Below are positions 25,680-33,498 of a stretch of DNA of 34,950 bases, in pieces. Source of the DNA: Saprospiraceae bacterium. GTDB taxonomy: Bacteria; Bacteroidota; Bacteroidia; Chitinophagales; Saprospiraceae. The stretch's first letter is position 1; each line of letters begins with the position of its first letter. A program made the translations under genes and the position numbers. Where the stretch lies: the NCBI GenBank assembly GCA_029263015.1, contig JAJCYI010000211.1, positions 1-34,950 on the forward strand, written 5' to 3'. The notes beneath the pieces were generated by a model. The model searched no databases. It saw only the letters and a list, made by a program, of their open reading frames with translations, and was not told where the DNA came from.

Positions 25680-26072
25680 GTGCGGGTCATTTCAAGGTCT
25701 CGATTGGTCCAGTATTGGGAGTCGCCCGACTGCGAGGACTCCGAGGGGCCGCTCCGGGCGTGGTACACGCATGTGAGCAACAAGTCGGTCGATTGGAAGA
25801 ATTGGACCGATATCAAAGCAGAGTTTGCATCGGCCAGCCATGTCGGCAATTGCGTTGTATTCAATATCGGTGGAAACAAATACCGACTTATTGTTCGTGT
25901 CCTATTCCCGAGCCACAAGGTGTTTATCCTCAAGGTGATGACTCACAAAGAGTACGATGACGGCAAGTGGAAAGACGAGTGCGGCTGCCACGAGCCGCCG
26001 CCAGAGAAGGCCGAGTCGACAAGAAAGAAAGCCGTGCGAAAGAAGGCACGTCGGAAAAGAAAAGGAAGGTAA
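25680..26072 (+). CDS. higB: HigB-family mRNA interferase toxin
   Basis: A 130-residue toxin of the RelE/HigB superfamily that would cleave ribosome-bound mRNA. The body is typical of HigB (MRVISRSRL, LRAWYTHVSNKSVDWKNWTDIKAEF, FNIGGNKYRLIVRVLFPSHKVFILKVMTHKEYD). The GTG start has GAAGGGAG upstream. The C-terminus carries an unusual Lys/Arg-rich tail of ~30 residues (KKAVRKKARRKRKGR) beyond the normal fold, plus CGCH, which may bind RNA. Five bases separate it from higA, in the toxin-first order normal for HigBA. Confidence 0.92.
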   Translation: MRVISRSRLVQYWESPDCEDSEGPLRAWYTHVSNKSVDWKNWTDIKAEFASASHVGNCVVFNIGGNKYRLIVRVLFPSHKVFILKVMTHKEYDDGKWKDECGCHEPPPEKAESTRKKAVRKKARRKRKGR

Positions 26073-26076
26073 AAGC

Positions 26077-26508
26077 ATGGCCACGATTAACTCGTTTCGA
26101 CTGAAGGGAAAGGTTCAGGACTCGTACCTGGAGTGCATTCAGGCCTTTCCGCTCACCACCATTTCCTCCGATGACCATTTGGCGGCTGCCGGTGAGGTGA
26201 TGGACGGATTGCTTGCCCGAGGGAAACTTGACCGGGGCCAACAATCGTACCTTGATGCCTTGAGTGACTTGGTCGCTTCGTATGAGGACGAGCACTTTCC
26301 GATTGAGCCTGCCTCGGATGCCGAGATGCTTCGGCATCTGCTCGACGCCAAGGGCGTCTCGCAGGCCCAGTTGCATCGAGAGACGGGTATCTCGAAATCG
26401 TCGATATCGGAAGTCCTATCGGAGAAGAAGCCGCTAAGCCGACCGATGATGCGGAAGTTGGCCGATTATTTTCATATCGATATCAGCGTTCTGGCGGCGA
26501 ATATCTAG
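26077..26508 (+). CDS. higA: HigA-type antitoxin, XRE domain
   Basis: A 143-residue antitoxin. The N-terminal ~80 residues are helical and match HigA proteins that neutralise HigB (FPLTTISSDDHLAAAGEVMDGLL). A C-terminal XRE helix-turn-helix follows (MLRHLLDAKGVSQAQLHRETGISKSSISEVLSEKKPLSRPMMRKLADYF). It should repress the operon through the two operators upstream. Ribosome site GGAAGGT precedes the ATG. Confidence 0.92.
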   Translation: MATINSFRLKGKVQDSYLECIQAFPLTTISSDDHLAAAGEVMDGLLARGKLDRGQQSYLDALSDLVASYEDEHFPIEPASDAEMLRHLLDAKGVSQAQLHRETGISKSSISEVLSEKKPLSRPMMRKLADYFHIDISVLAANI

Positions 26509-26675
26509 CGTCTCACGCTTGCCTTGATGACGAGGACCTGCGGGACTCACAGACGACAAAAGCAGGGAAAGCGGGTGTACCCGCCGCCCATTCGCCATCG
26601 GTCCCAAGGGCAAGCGAGGACCAACGGCGACCGGGCGGCGGAAGCAGAAGTTTTTCATTCCGTTGGCATGGATTC

Positions 26676-27173
26676 TCAAGCCGCTTTTCGCATCTCGGGC
26701 GGCTTCTCCATCGCGACAATGTCGTGGGAAATGCTAAGCACTTCCTGCACGTCACGTTGGACCAGCTTCCAATTGTAAACCGGGAGCACTTCGCCGCTGC
26801 TGACGACCGAGAAAATACCGAGCAGGTAGGCGACGCCCCGTTCGAGCTTGACTGCTTGGCGGGCAATCTCCGGCTGCCGTCGAGACAGGCTGCCGAAGCT
26901 TTCGTCGATGTCGCGGATAGAGCGGATGTCTTCGACGACCAGTTCCAAGAGACCGGTCTGCTCGGCCAACATCGAGACGGCCCGTTCCCGGTCGACGCTC
27001 AGGAGGCCATCGAGCCGGTCGAGCATCTCCGCTACCTCTTTGGCTCGCCGCACCAAGCGTTCGCGTTGTTCTTGGTTGCGAAGCTCGCTGGCCTTCCCGG
27101 CAAACTCTCCGCTGAAGAGGTCGGTATCCTCACTTTCCTTTTGTTTGTTTGGCATTGCGATTAGTTGTCCCAT
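26676..27173 (-). CDS. Unknown coiled-coil protein
   Basis: ATG at 27173 preferred (GGAGGG four to nine bases upstream); an ATG at 27185 overlaps the stop of the upstream gene (TAATG). The 165-residue product is charged and helical, with long coiled-coil-prone stretches (ASELRNQEQRERLVRRAKEVAEMLDRLDGL and the following DRERAVSMLAEQ). No catalytic motif or membrane segment is visible, and I do not recognise it. Translational coupling to the preceding basic-protein gene suggests the two act together. Confidence 0.65.
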   Translation of the reverse strand: MGQLIAMPNKQKESEDTDLFSGEFAGKASELRNQEQRERLVRRAKEVAEMLDRLDGLLSVDRERAVSMLAEQTGLLELVVEDIRSIRDIDESFGSLSRRQPEIARQAVKLERGVAYLLGIFSVVSSGEVLPVYNWKLVQRDVQEVLSISHDIVAMEKPPEMRKAA

Positions 27174-27184
27174 TGTTCCCTCCA

Positions 27185-27892
27185 TTAGGCTGCTAGTCGA
27201 TAAATATCAGATTCAAATGGCTCGAACGGCTTGACCGCCTTCCGTTTTACGCGGATGCACTGGTGCGGTACGAGTGGCAGACCGGCCATCTTGCGTGCCC
27301 GATTCACGGCACGCAGGACCGCGAACATTTGTCGCGTCACACCGCCGTAGGGCTCGAACGGCGAGCGATTGAATTCGCGTTCCATTCGTTCGGTCGACCG
27401 GCTCGCGGTTGCCTGCTGCAAGAAATGGCCCTTCAGTTCTCTGTACGCACGGCGACCGATTCGTACCGATGCTTTGCCGTTGTGACCAATCGAATAACCA
27501 CCAAAGCGAATCGGCGTTTCGCGGACATCCACGTATTGGCAAAGACGGCTGATGCCATCGCCCTCGAACTGTTCGTGCTCTTGAAAGAATCGGTGATAGC
27601 CGGTCGAGGCCAACAGAACCCAGAAGTTGCCGAAGCGAAGATACTGGACGTTCGCCAGCGGACGACCGTTTGGCCCGGTCCTCTTGGTTCGCCGATACCG
27701 CGACCACTTACTATGGGCCACGTCGAATTTTTCGAGAATTCTCCGGTCGTGCTCTTGCGTGGAAAGTCGCCCAGGAACTTGGCCGCTCACATAGAAGAAG
27801 TAGCGGCGAGCGACGTAGCCGACGGCCAATTGCTGAACAAAACCTTCCAGCGACGTGGCTTCCCACTTGTAGTTTGAATCTTTTTGCTTCAT
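27185..27892 (-). CDS. Basic, aromatic-rich protein of unknown function next to the hairpin array
   Basis: The convincing part starts at MKQKDSNYKW (27892); the frame is open to 28204, but that upstream part looks non-coding and overlaps hairpins. Of 235 residues, salient segments are GYVARRYFFYVSGQVPG, HSKWSRYRRTKRTG, NVQYLRFGNFWVLLASTGYHRFFQEH, IRFGGYSIG and RSPFEPYGGVTRQMFAVLRAVNRARKMAG. The protein is Arg/Lys-rich without a known catalytic motif, which fits nucleic-acid binding. From memory, similar hypothetical proteins occur in planctomycetes; I cannot confirm this. Ribosome site is weak (GGGA directly before the ATG). The ~1.4 kb hairpin array lies directly upstream on the same transcript strand. 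Confidence 0.65.
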   Translation of the reverse strand: MKQKDSNYKWEATSLEGFVQQLAVGYVARRYFFYVSGQVPGRLSTQEHDRRILEKFDVAHSKWSRYRRTKRTGPNGRPLANVQYLRFGNFWVLLASTGYHRFFQEHEQFEGDGISRLCQYVDVRETPIRFGGYSIGHNGKASVRIGRRAYRELKGHFLQQATASRSTERMEREFNRSPFEPYGGVTRQMFAVLRAVNRARKMAGLPLVPHQCIRVKRKAVKPFEPFESDIYRLAA

Positions 27893-28039
27893 TCCCGACA
27901 CCCACGATGCCATCACGGCATTTGGCTTGTTATGGGCGTTGGCCGAAAGATGTTGCACAAGAAGTGCCAGCCGCGTGAATCGTTGCGAGCAATGAGTCGG
28001 TATCACTCGCAGCGTGTATGTTCTTAGTTGGAAGTAGCC

Positions 28040-29440
28040 CAGTAAGAAGAAGTAGCGGCTGGTACAGCCGACGATAATTGTGGAAGAAAACTGAAGCGGA
28101 TGATTTGTTTGAGGCACAAACCATCCGAAAAGCCCGCTAACCTTGGAAACAAAAACAGTTGAGAGCCACTTCCCTGGGGAAGTCGCCCGAATCACTGCCT
28201 CCAATTGGTAGCCGTGTCGCTACAACCGCGTCACGCTCGTCAGCGACCAGGCTGAAGAGCGTGACACTCTGCTTGAGCTTTCACCCAAGGAAGTAGCGGT
28301 TGACCATACAAAGATGGCCAACCGCCGCGACTTTCTTGGACAGGCATAAAGCCCGTCGCCACTTTCGTCGTTGCTTGTGCCGGGTGGCACATCGGTGGTT
28401 ACCAGCCACCTGGAGCAAACGAGTCCGCACTGCCTTGCACGGAAGATTGCTGATGCAATCTCGAAGGGCCTTCGCCCTTCACATCGCCGAGACGTTTCGT
28501 CTCGCTTTCTACTTGTGGCACACTCCCACTCTTGTGGATTTCAAACACCTGGTTGACTTGACCAGGCACCGGGAGCTAATCCCCGGTCCCGCAAGAGCTT
28601 CCCTCTTTAGCCGTAGACATCGACTGTCAGTTGACGTTGGTAAGCAGCCCGAGGCTGCGACTTCTCGTGAGTACGTGCCCGCCGCCAAGCGGGTCGCAGT
28701 TTCCGGCGACTCCTTTGAGTCGCCGATTTCCCCTTGCGAACATACAAGCTCAGGGTATCCCTTCACGAAAAGTTGTCCCGATTCGGCACCGTCTCCTCAC
28801 AATCTAACGAGCAAGCCCTTACGGGCCTTTCATGGTTGAGCTATTCCCCGCCTGGTTTCCCAGGACGCCGAAGCTTGTCATCGCTCCGATACCGTGTGTC
28901 TCCACACGGCAAGTCCCCACGCTCGCAACGTTGCACCGTCCGCCAATGGCGGATTCAGGCCCCGTCGACAGGATTTTCACCTGTTTGCCTACGACGGCCT
29001 TCTGCGACTCGCATCGCACAAGGTTTTTCAGAGTCGCCCACGTTTCAATGTTTTGTTGGCGTTTTCTGTATCGGATAGAACTGTGAGATTACTCTGGTCG
29101 TGCGTTGCTTCGAGACAAAGAAAGCAACAACGCTCAGGATTAGTTCACAGAGCCTCCGTCGTTCCGGACAAGCCACTCTCATGGCATCCGGCTCTACGGA
29201 CAGGCAGCGTAAGAAAAAGCAAATTTCTTCCCTTAGCGTGGTTGGTTAGACCACGTTTACCGGGAGCTACCTCCTATCCAAGAAGTCGCTCTGCAAGCTG
29301 TTGCAGTTGGCGACGGTTTTCTTATGGAGCTGGCCACAACACATGTGACACAATCAGCAAAGATAAGTCACACGCACAGGTCATCCGCCATAACAGGCGA
29401 AACATTCAGTCAGGGGTGACATCGCTGCCCGGCAGACGTT
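28040..29440 (-). other. Hairpin array / candidate long structured RNA (array 2)
   Basis: About 1.4 kb without a credible gene holds roughly two dozen stem-loops with arms of 5-9 bp and loops of 3-8 bases, separated by 2-20 bases. Examples: 28056-28070, 28230-28265 (9 bp, 1x1 mismatch, 5 bp, 6-base loop), 28296-28325 (7 bp, 1x1 mismatch, 4 bp, 6-base loop), 28377-28390, 28445-28460, 28463-28480, 28488-28504, 28548-28566, 28569-28586, 28644-28658, 28678-28693, 28704-28725 (9 bp), 28851-28864, 28892-28909, 28939-28953, 28968-28984, 29164-29191, 29237-29255 and 29285-29314. Stem sequences are all different. On the minus strand three tetraloops are GNRA (GTAA, GAAA, GAGA). Strand is inferred from this and from the downstream minus-strand genes. 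Confidence 0.7.
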
Positions 29441-29499
29441 CTTGAGGAAGTTTGGCTACCGGTGGCGATGTTTTTCCCATTCATCATGGAGATATGTCT

Positions 29500-29856
29500 A
29501 TGTCACAGTTACCCTGCAAACGATTCTGGGAAGGCCCGGTGGGAATTATGTTGAAACCGCAAAAGCAACACAGCGGTGAATATTTTTGGACATTTTCCTT
29601 CACGCGAGCGTTCAAACGAAAGGGCAAGGAGTCCTGGGAGTACACCGGTTTCTTTGGGCATAAGCACGCTGCCGCTTTGGGCACCGTGATGAGCCGGGCG
29701 ATGCAGTTCATGGAGCAAAACGCTCCCGACCAGTTCACCGAAAAGTGGATGGCCGAGAAGTTGGCCGACAAAGCCGATGAATCTGCCCGCCAAGACGACA
29801 AGCAAATCGCCGACGGAGTCGGCAGCCTGGCCGAGGCTAGTATGCCGTCTGCTTAG
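29500..29856 (+). CDS. Small unknown protein upstream of the DUF932 gene
   Basis: ATG at 29500 is eight bases after GGAG; an ATG at 29494 is too close to it. The 118-residue product has an N-terminal aromatic part with a likely beta-sheet (GIMLKPQKQHSGEYFWTFSFTRAFKRKGKESWEYTGFFG) and a helical, charged C-terminus (KWMAEKLADKADESARQDDKQI). The beta part is reminiscent of small single-strand-DNA-associated plasmid proteins, but I cannot assign it. It starts a same-strand run with the genes at 30026 and 31115. Confidence 0.65.
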   Translation: MSQLPCKRFWEGPVGIMLKPQKQHSGEYFWTFSFTRAFKRKGKESWEYTGFFGHKHAAALGTVMSRAMQFMEQNAPDQFTEKWMAEKLADKADESARQDDKQIADGVGSLAEASMPSA

Positions 29857-30025
29857 TCAGCAGTCGCGGCCTAAGCCGATTCGTTCTTTTTCAATTCGTG
29901 TCGAGTAGACGACAACCCTCTGCCGGTCGTTTCACGGGCGATTCGCTCGTGACGCGAGCCGGTGGTGCATGAGGCTCAAGCGATGGTTTTTTATCCACGC
30001 ACTCTTTCCTATAGAGGAGACTCAA

Positions 30026-31057
30026 ATGGTGAATTTGACGAAAGCGAGTCGAGAGTTGTTTCGCAGAACTCCCGACGAGCGGTTTAGTTCGTTCGACTCG
30101 CTCCTGGCCCATTGCCAAGAGCGAAAAGAACGGTCGACCGAGTTTTGGCAGGTTTCGCAGAACCTTTGCATCGGGCAGACGGCCAACGGCCTGCGGATGC
30201 AACTGGAAGATGCGGAAAATGTCAGTTTGTCGCTCAGCGACTGGAGCTTTAGCCAGCTCTGCAAGTTGTGCGGCGTCCACAAGGAGACCGTCAACAAGCT
30301 CTCTTCCGAGACGGCATCGCGTGTCTTTCGAGACACGATGCCCCACTCCCGGAAGCCGCTGCAAGTGTACGCCGCAGCCGATACCGCCTTGGCGGTGCAT
30401 AGCTCGACGTACTCGCGTCTGTTTGACGCGGAAGTTCTCGAAGCGGTCCGCGAGGCCGCCCCCGATTTTACGCCCCCGCCCACGGGTTTGGGCGGAGCCA
30501 CGGGACTCTATGCCGGTGAACAAGATATGTTCGCCTTTGGCATCGACCCGAATGGCTGGGTAGAAATCGAGGGCGAGAACTTTGCTCCCGGCTTCTTTGT
30601 TTGGAACTCGGAAGTTGGCCGACGCAGTGTCGGCGTTCAGACGTTTTGGTATCAGGAAATCTGCCAGAACCATATCGTCTGGGACGCTATCGAAGTGGTC
30701 GAGCTAAAGCGACGCCACGTCGGCAACGTTCAGGAAGCCCTGGACGATGTTCGGTTGGCGATTGCCCAACTGGTGAAGAAACGTGACGAACGTCGCGACT
30801 CCTTTGCCAGCGGCATCAAGACCGCGATGGCAACTCCCTTCGGCAATGATGCCGAAGAAGTCCGCAAGACGCTCGCCAAGCATGGCGTTAGCTCCCGTTT
30901 GGCGGAGCAAGTCGTGCAAGTGGCCGAGCAAAAAGCATCGTTCTCGGTGTTTGGCATTGTGGACGCATTGACGCGGATTGCCGGTCGTTATGAAAACGCC
31001 GGTGACCGACTTGTTCTGGACCAGAAAGCGGCGTCGCTCTTGAGCCTCGCCGCCTAG
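30026..31057 (+). CDS. DUF932-family plasmid/phage protein
   Basis: A 343-residue protein with ribosome site GAGGAGA before the ATG. It shows the pattern I associate with DUF932 (phage/plasmid-like TIGR03299 relatives): an N-terminal LSDWSFSQLCKLCGVHKETVNKL segment, a central LYAGEQDMFAFGIDPN..GFFVWNSEVGRRSVGVQTFWYQEICQNHIVW block, then a long helical C-terminus (HVGNVQEALDDVRLAIAQLVKKRDERR). Such genes sit on plasmids and phages. Role unknown; DNA maintenance is often suspected. No catalytic residues can be named. Confidence 0.8.
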   Translation: MVNLTKASRELFRRTPDERFSSFDSLLAHCQERKERSTEFWQVSQNLCIGQTANGLRMQLEDAENVSLSLSDWSFSQLCKLCGVHKETVNKLSSETASRVFRDTMPHSRKPLQVYAAADTALAVHSSTYSRLFDAEVLEAVREAAPDFTPPPTGLGGATGLYAGEQDMFAFGIDPNGWVEIEGENFAPGFFVWNSEVGRRSVGVQTFWYQEICQNHIVWDAIEVVELKRRHVGNVQEALDDVRLAIAQLVKKRDERRDSFASGIKTAMATPFGNDAEEVRKTLAKHGVSSRLAEQVVQVAEQKASFSVFGIVDALTRIAGRYENAGDRLVLDQKAASLLSLAA

Positions 31058-31114
31058 GTCCTTGTTATTTGTTCCCTGTTATGTTGCTCACCGAGCAAGA
31101 AAGGAGATGTCACG

Positions 31115-31348
31115 ATGGCCGAAAACAATCGACCCGTGCATCAAGTCCGTATCGGACGCATTAAAGCCGCCGTTTTTGAGAATGGCGACAACGCTCCTCG
31201 CAAAGTCCAATTCACCGCCCTCTACAAGGACGGAGATGAGTGGCGAGGTTCTGCGAGTTTTTCTCGCGAAGACTTACCGCTGCTTGCCAAAGTTGCGGAC
31301 CAAGTCCACTCGTACTTGTACGAGCAGAATGGTTCTGCTGGCCAGTGA
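31115..31348 (+). CDS. Small unknown protein after the DUF932 gene
   Basis: A 77-residue protein with ribosome site AAGGAG. It reads as one compact beta-rich domain (VRIGRIKAAVFENGDN, VQFTALYKDGDEWRGSASFSREDLPLLAKVADQVHSYLY). This pattern is common in short plasmid proteins next to replication or recombination genes; function unknown. It shares the direction of the DUF932 gene, 57 bases away. Confidence 0.7.
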   Translation: MAENNRPVHQVRIGRIKAAVFENGDNAPRKVQFTALYKDGDEWRGSASFSREDLPLLAKVADQVHSYLYEQNGSAGQ

Positions 31349-31405
31349 TGGTTTCTTGAGGCCAACTTGCACCACCGGCCTCTCAATTTCGACGCATTGA
31401 CGGAT

Positions 31406-32137
31406 TCACACGTAAGGGCTTCTCAGGTCTGCCACTACGACTACATGCTCGTCGCACAATTGTCGTACAGTGTTCTTAATTGTCGCCCTTATATCAGGCA
31501 CATGTGCCCCCTCGTAATCAAGATTGACGATGACATAAACAACCAGAAGCTCTGCCTGACCAACGAATTGCTTGAGTTGTGATTTTCCCTTATTAACACT
31601 GTCTTCCAGCTTACCGAGTAATCCATCAGGAATTATGGAGTTGCCCATGCGTACAACTGGCGGGTCTCCACGCAGCAGTTTTTGCGTGTTCTCTTCGATG
31701 TACTCAATCTCCTCGTCAGATTCAAATAACGTCTTGACTTCTATCGCCGCTACCGTGGTGCCATCGCTGAGTGCTATCCAGTCGGGCTTCATGTTGGTTG
31801 TCTCAGGTTCACAAATACACTCGTACGAGATATTTATCTCATCCAACATCTGCTTGAGACGAGCGAATCCCAAGACTTCATTGAGCAGACTGATGAGTTC
31901 GCGTCGATTGCTATTAGCACTACGTCCGATTTTCTCCTTGAAAGTATTCCATGCATCACCTGTGATTACCGCTAACTCCGACTCCAACTTAGATAAGCTC
32001 TCTCGTGCTAGTTGGTTTTGACGAAATAACAATGGAATACCGTCAAACCATCTTTCGTAGGCATTCGGAGATACACCTTGGGCAACTTCGGCTAGCTCTG
32101 CTAACCTCGGGAGGTCGATGGGATACTCGTCTCTCAT
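31406..32137 (-). CDS. PD-(D/E)XK nuclease-like protein
   Basis: ATG at 32137 is preceded by GGAA; a longer frame from 32185 lacks support. The 243-residue product has a helical N-terminal half and a C-terminal half in which MKPDWIALSDGTTVAAIEVKTLF places a D then E-V-K as in PD-(D/E)XK nucleases. A strand LLVVYVIVNLDYEG follows. This resembles restriction-type or repair nucleases, but no specificity domain is evident. It is a single gene transcribed towards the 31115 gene. The nuclease call is moderate; a degenerate nuclease fold is possible. Confidence 0.6.
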   Translation of the reverse strand: MRDEYPIDLPRLAELAEVAQGVSPNAYERWFDGIPLLFRQNQLARESLSKLESELAVITGDAWNTFKEKIGRSANSNRRELISLLNEVLGFARLKQMLDEINISYECICEPETTNMKPDWIALSDGTTVAAIEVKTLFESDEEIEYIEENTQKLLRGDPPVVRMGNSIIPDGLLGKLEDSVNKGKSQLKQFVGQAELLVVYVIVNLDYEGAHVPDIRATIKNTVRQLCDEHVVVVADLRSPYV

Positions 32138-32316
32138 TTGATTTCCTTCACAACACCTATGCCTACGGTAGAACTGAAAGCACAACTACGGTTCCAAGAA
32201 GATACCGACCGCAGGGCGGTAAATCTCACGCGAATCAACAATTTGACGGCTTCACGGGCTGAATTATGGCGATTGCTAAGTTCCGCCGAGAATCTGCCCG
32301 CAGTAGGAAACGGAGT

Positions 32317-32775
32317 TTAAGGATTTCCCAGCTCGGGTTGGTCGGCCAACCACTGGTCGAACTGGGATTCGTGCCCCAGTAGGTGAAGCACATCGCGACA
32401 CAGCTCTTGTGGCGGTGCCCCCAATTCGGCAAGGACTTTGGCGGCTCGACAATCTGAAAAACTGCAAACGGTAAGAATCAAATGCTCTGTGCCAACATAG
32501 TTATGTTCTAGCCACTTTGCCTCGAAGAGGCATCGGGTCTCGACCTCGGGCAACGTAACTTCGGAGTCAGTGCTGAATGACTTACTGGATTTCAGCACGG
32601 CTTCGGCATCGATGTTGTGCGAAGCGAGCACCGAGCCAGCCACGCCACTACCTTCACGCAACATGCCGACAAGCAGATGCACGGTGTCAACCGAGGTATC
32701 GCCCAGTTGTGCGGCTTCCGTCGTTGCCAGGTCGACGACCTTGCGAGCACGGTCTGTGAAGTTCTCGAATGCCAT
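32317..32775 (-). CDS. Stand-alone Clp N-terminal (R) domain protein
   Basis: A 152-residue protein starting MAFENFTDRARKVVDLATTEAAQLGDTSVDTVHLLVGML, which is the N-terminal repeat of ClpA/ClpB/ClpC. A second repeat follows (NYVGTEHLILTVCSFSDCRAAKVLAELGAPPQELCRDVLHLLG). There is no AAA+ ATPase, so it cannot unfold proteins itself. Single Clp N-domain proteins may act as adaptors or decoys for Clp machines. Ribosome site weak. It stands alone on the minus strand. Confidence 0.85.
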   Translation of the reverse strand: MAFENFTDRARKVVDLATTEAAQLGDTSVDTVHLLVGMLREGSGVAGSVLASHNIDAEAVLKSSKSFSTDSEVTLPEVETRCLFEAKWLEHNYVGTEHLILTVCSFSDCRAAKVLAELGAPPQELCRDVLHLLGHESQFDQWLADQPELGNP

Positions 32776-33044
32776 GAGATTTGACCCAAGTGACGAACAG
32801 GATAGGGATTTGCGGATTCTTCTAGGTCTGGCGGTCATTGTAACGTATTTCTCCGAGGCTCCTACACGGCCCGATGCCTCTGAAAACTTGACCGCACCCC
32901 TGCCTCCCGCCTAGACTAACAGTGCAGCGGCAATCACCACTGGTAGAAACATCATTGAAGGACCAGTAACAGGCGGTGGGTTTGGTCAATCCCCGTAGGT
33001 GACCATTCTTCGGAGTGGAGCAAAATGCCGTGTCACGTTGAATT

Positions 33045-33446
33045 GTGCGGTGCATCTCAACCAGAAGCACACAAGCCTTCACGGGCAGCAATTCGACTGG
33101 CTGCGGCCTACACCCTGGCCTAGTGGTCACTTGCTTGACGCAGGGTGCTTTGTGCGTCGAGACGCATCATTTGGAGGCGTCATTGACCACCTGTGTTAGT
33201 GCCGGGTGCGATAAGCATCCGGTACGCTGGTTGACGGTGGAGGAAATCCGGAAACAACAAAGAATGCGTCGTGAGACAGTCGTAGCAGCCATGCTTGCGG
33301 GCGTACTCCCGTATGAGCAACGTGGTCGGATACGATATGCCAGAGTGAGCGATGTCGAAGCATGGGAAAAGAGCCGACTTGAAAACAAGTTGAACTCAAA
33401 CCCCAGAAGAATGTTGATTCGTCCGGACCTCGCGGAGTTCACCTGA
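33045..33446 (+). CDS. Helix-turn-helix / excisionase-like protein, start uncertain
   Basis: The convincing part begins around 33200: VRWLTVEEIRKQQRMRRETVVAAMLAGVLPYEQRGRIRYARVSDVEAWEKSRL. It has the helix-turn-helix-wing layout of excisionase/MerR-type DNA-binding proteins (LTVEEI, a second helix, then a wing IRYARVSDVEAW). The frame is open from GTG at 33045, but the N-terminal ~50 codons look non-coding and no good ribosome site was found. It converges on the integrase gene at 33499, which fits a recombination directionality factor. Confidence 0.55.
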   Translation: MRCISTRSTQAFTGSNSTGCGLHPGLVVTCLTQGALCVETHHLEASLTTCVSAGCDKHPVRWLTVEEIRKQQRMRRETVVAAMLAGVLPYEQRGRIRYARVSDVEAWEKSRLENKLNSNPRRMLIRPDLAEFT

Positions 33447-33498
33447 TACCGGCTCGCCGAGTCGGGCGGCCCACCCAGGCCGTCCGGCCGGCACTTTA

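Noticed and set aside
26509-26675. Gene between higA and the 26676 gene
   Set aside because: Only a short hairpin (GCGGGT/ACCCGC) and no supported frame; convergent intergenic region.
28040-29440. CRISPR, attC or REP-type repeat array
   Set aside because: Stems differ in sequence and spacing is irregular; no repeated unit, no cas, integron integrase or Y1 transposase gene nearby.
28040-29440. rRNA, group II intron or tRNA cluster
   Set aside because: No conserved rRNA segments, no domain V, no T-arm GTTCGA pattern in tRNA spacing, and no reverse transcriptase.
28300-29445. Several open frames of 60-180 codons across array 2 on both strands
   Set aside because: They overlap each other in many frames, have no ribosome sites or recognisable domains, and their residues follow from palindromic arms.
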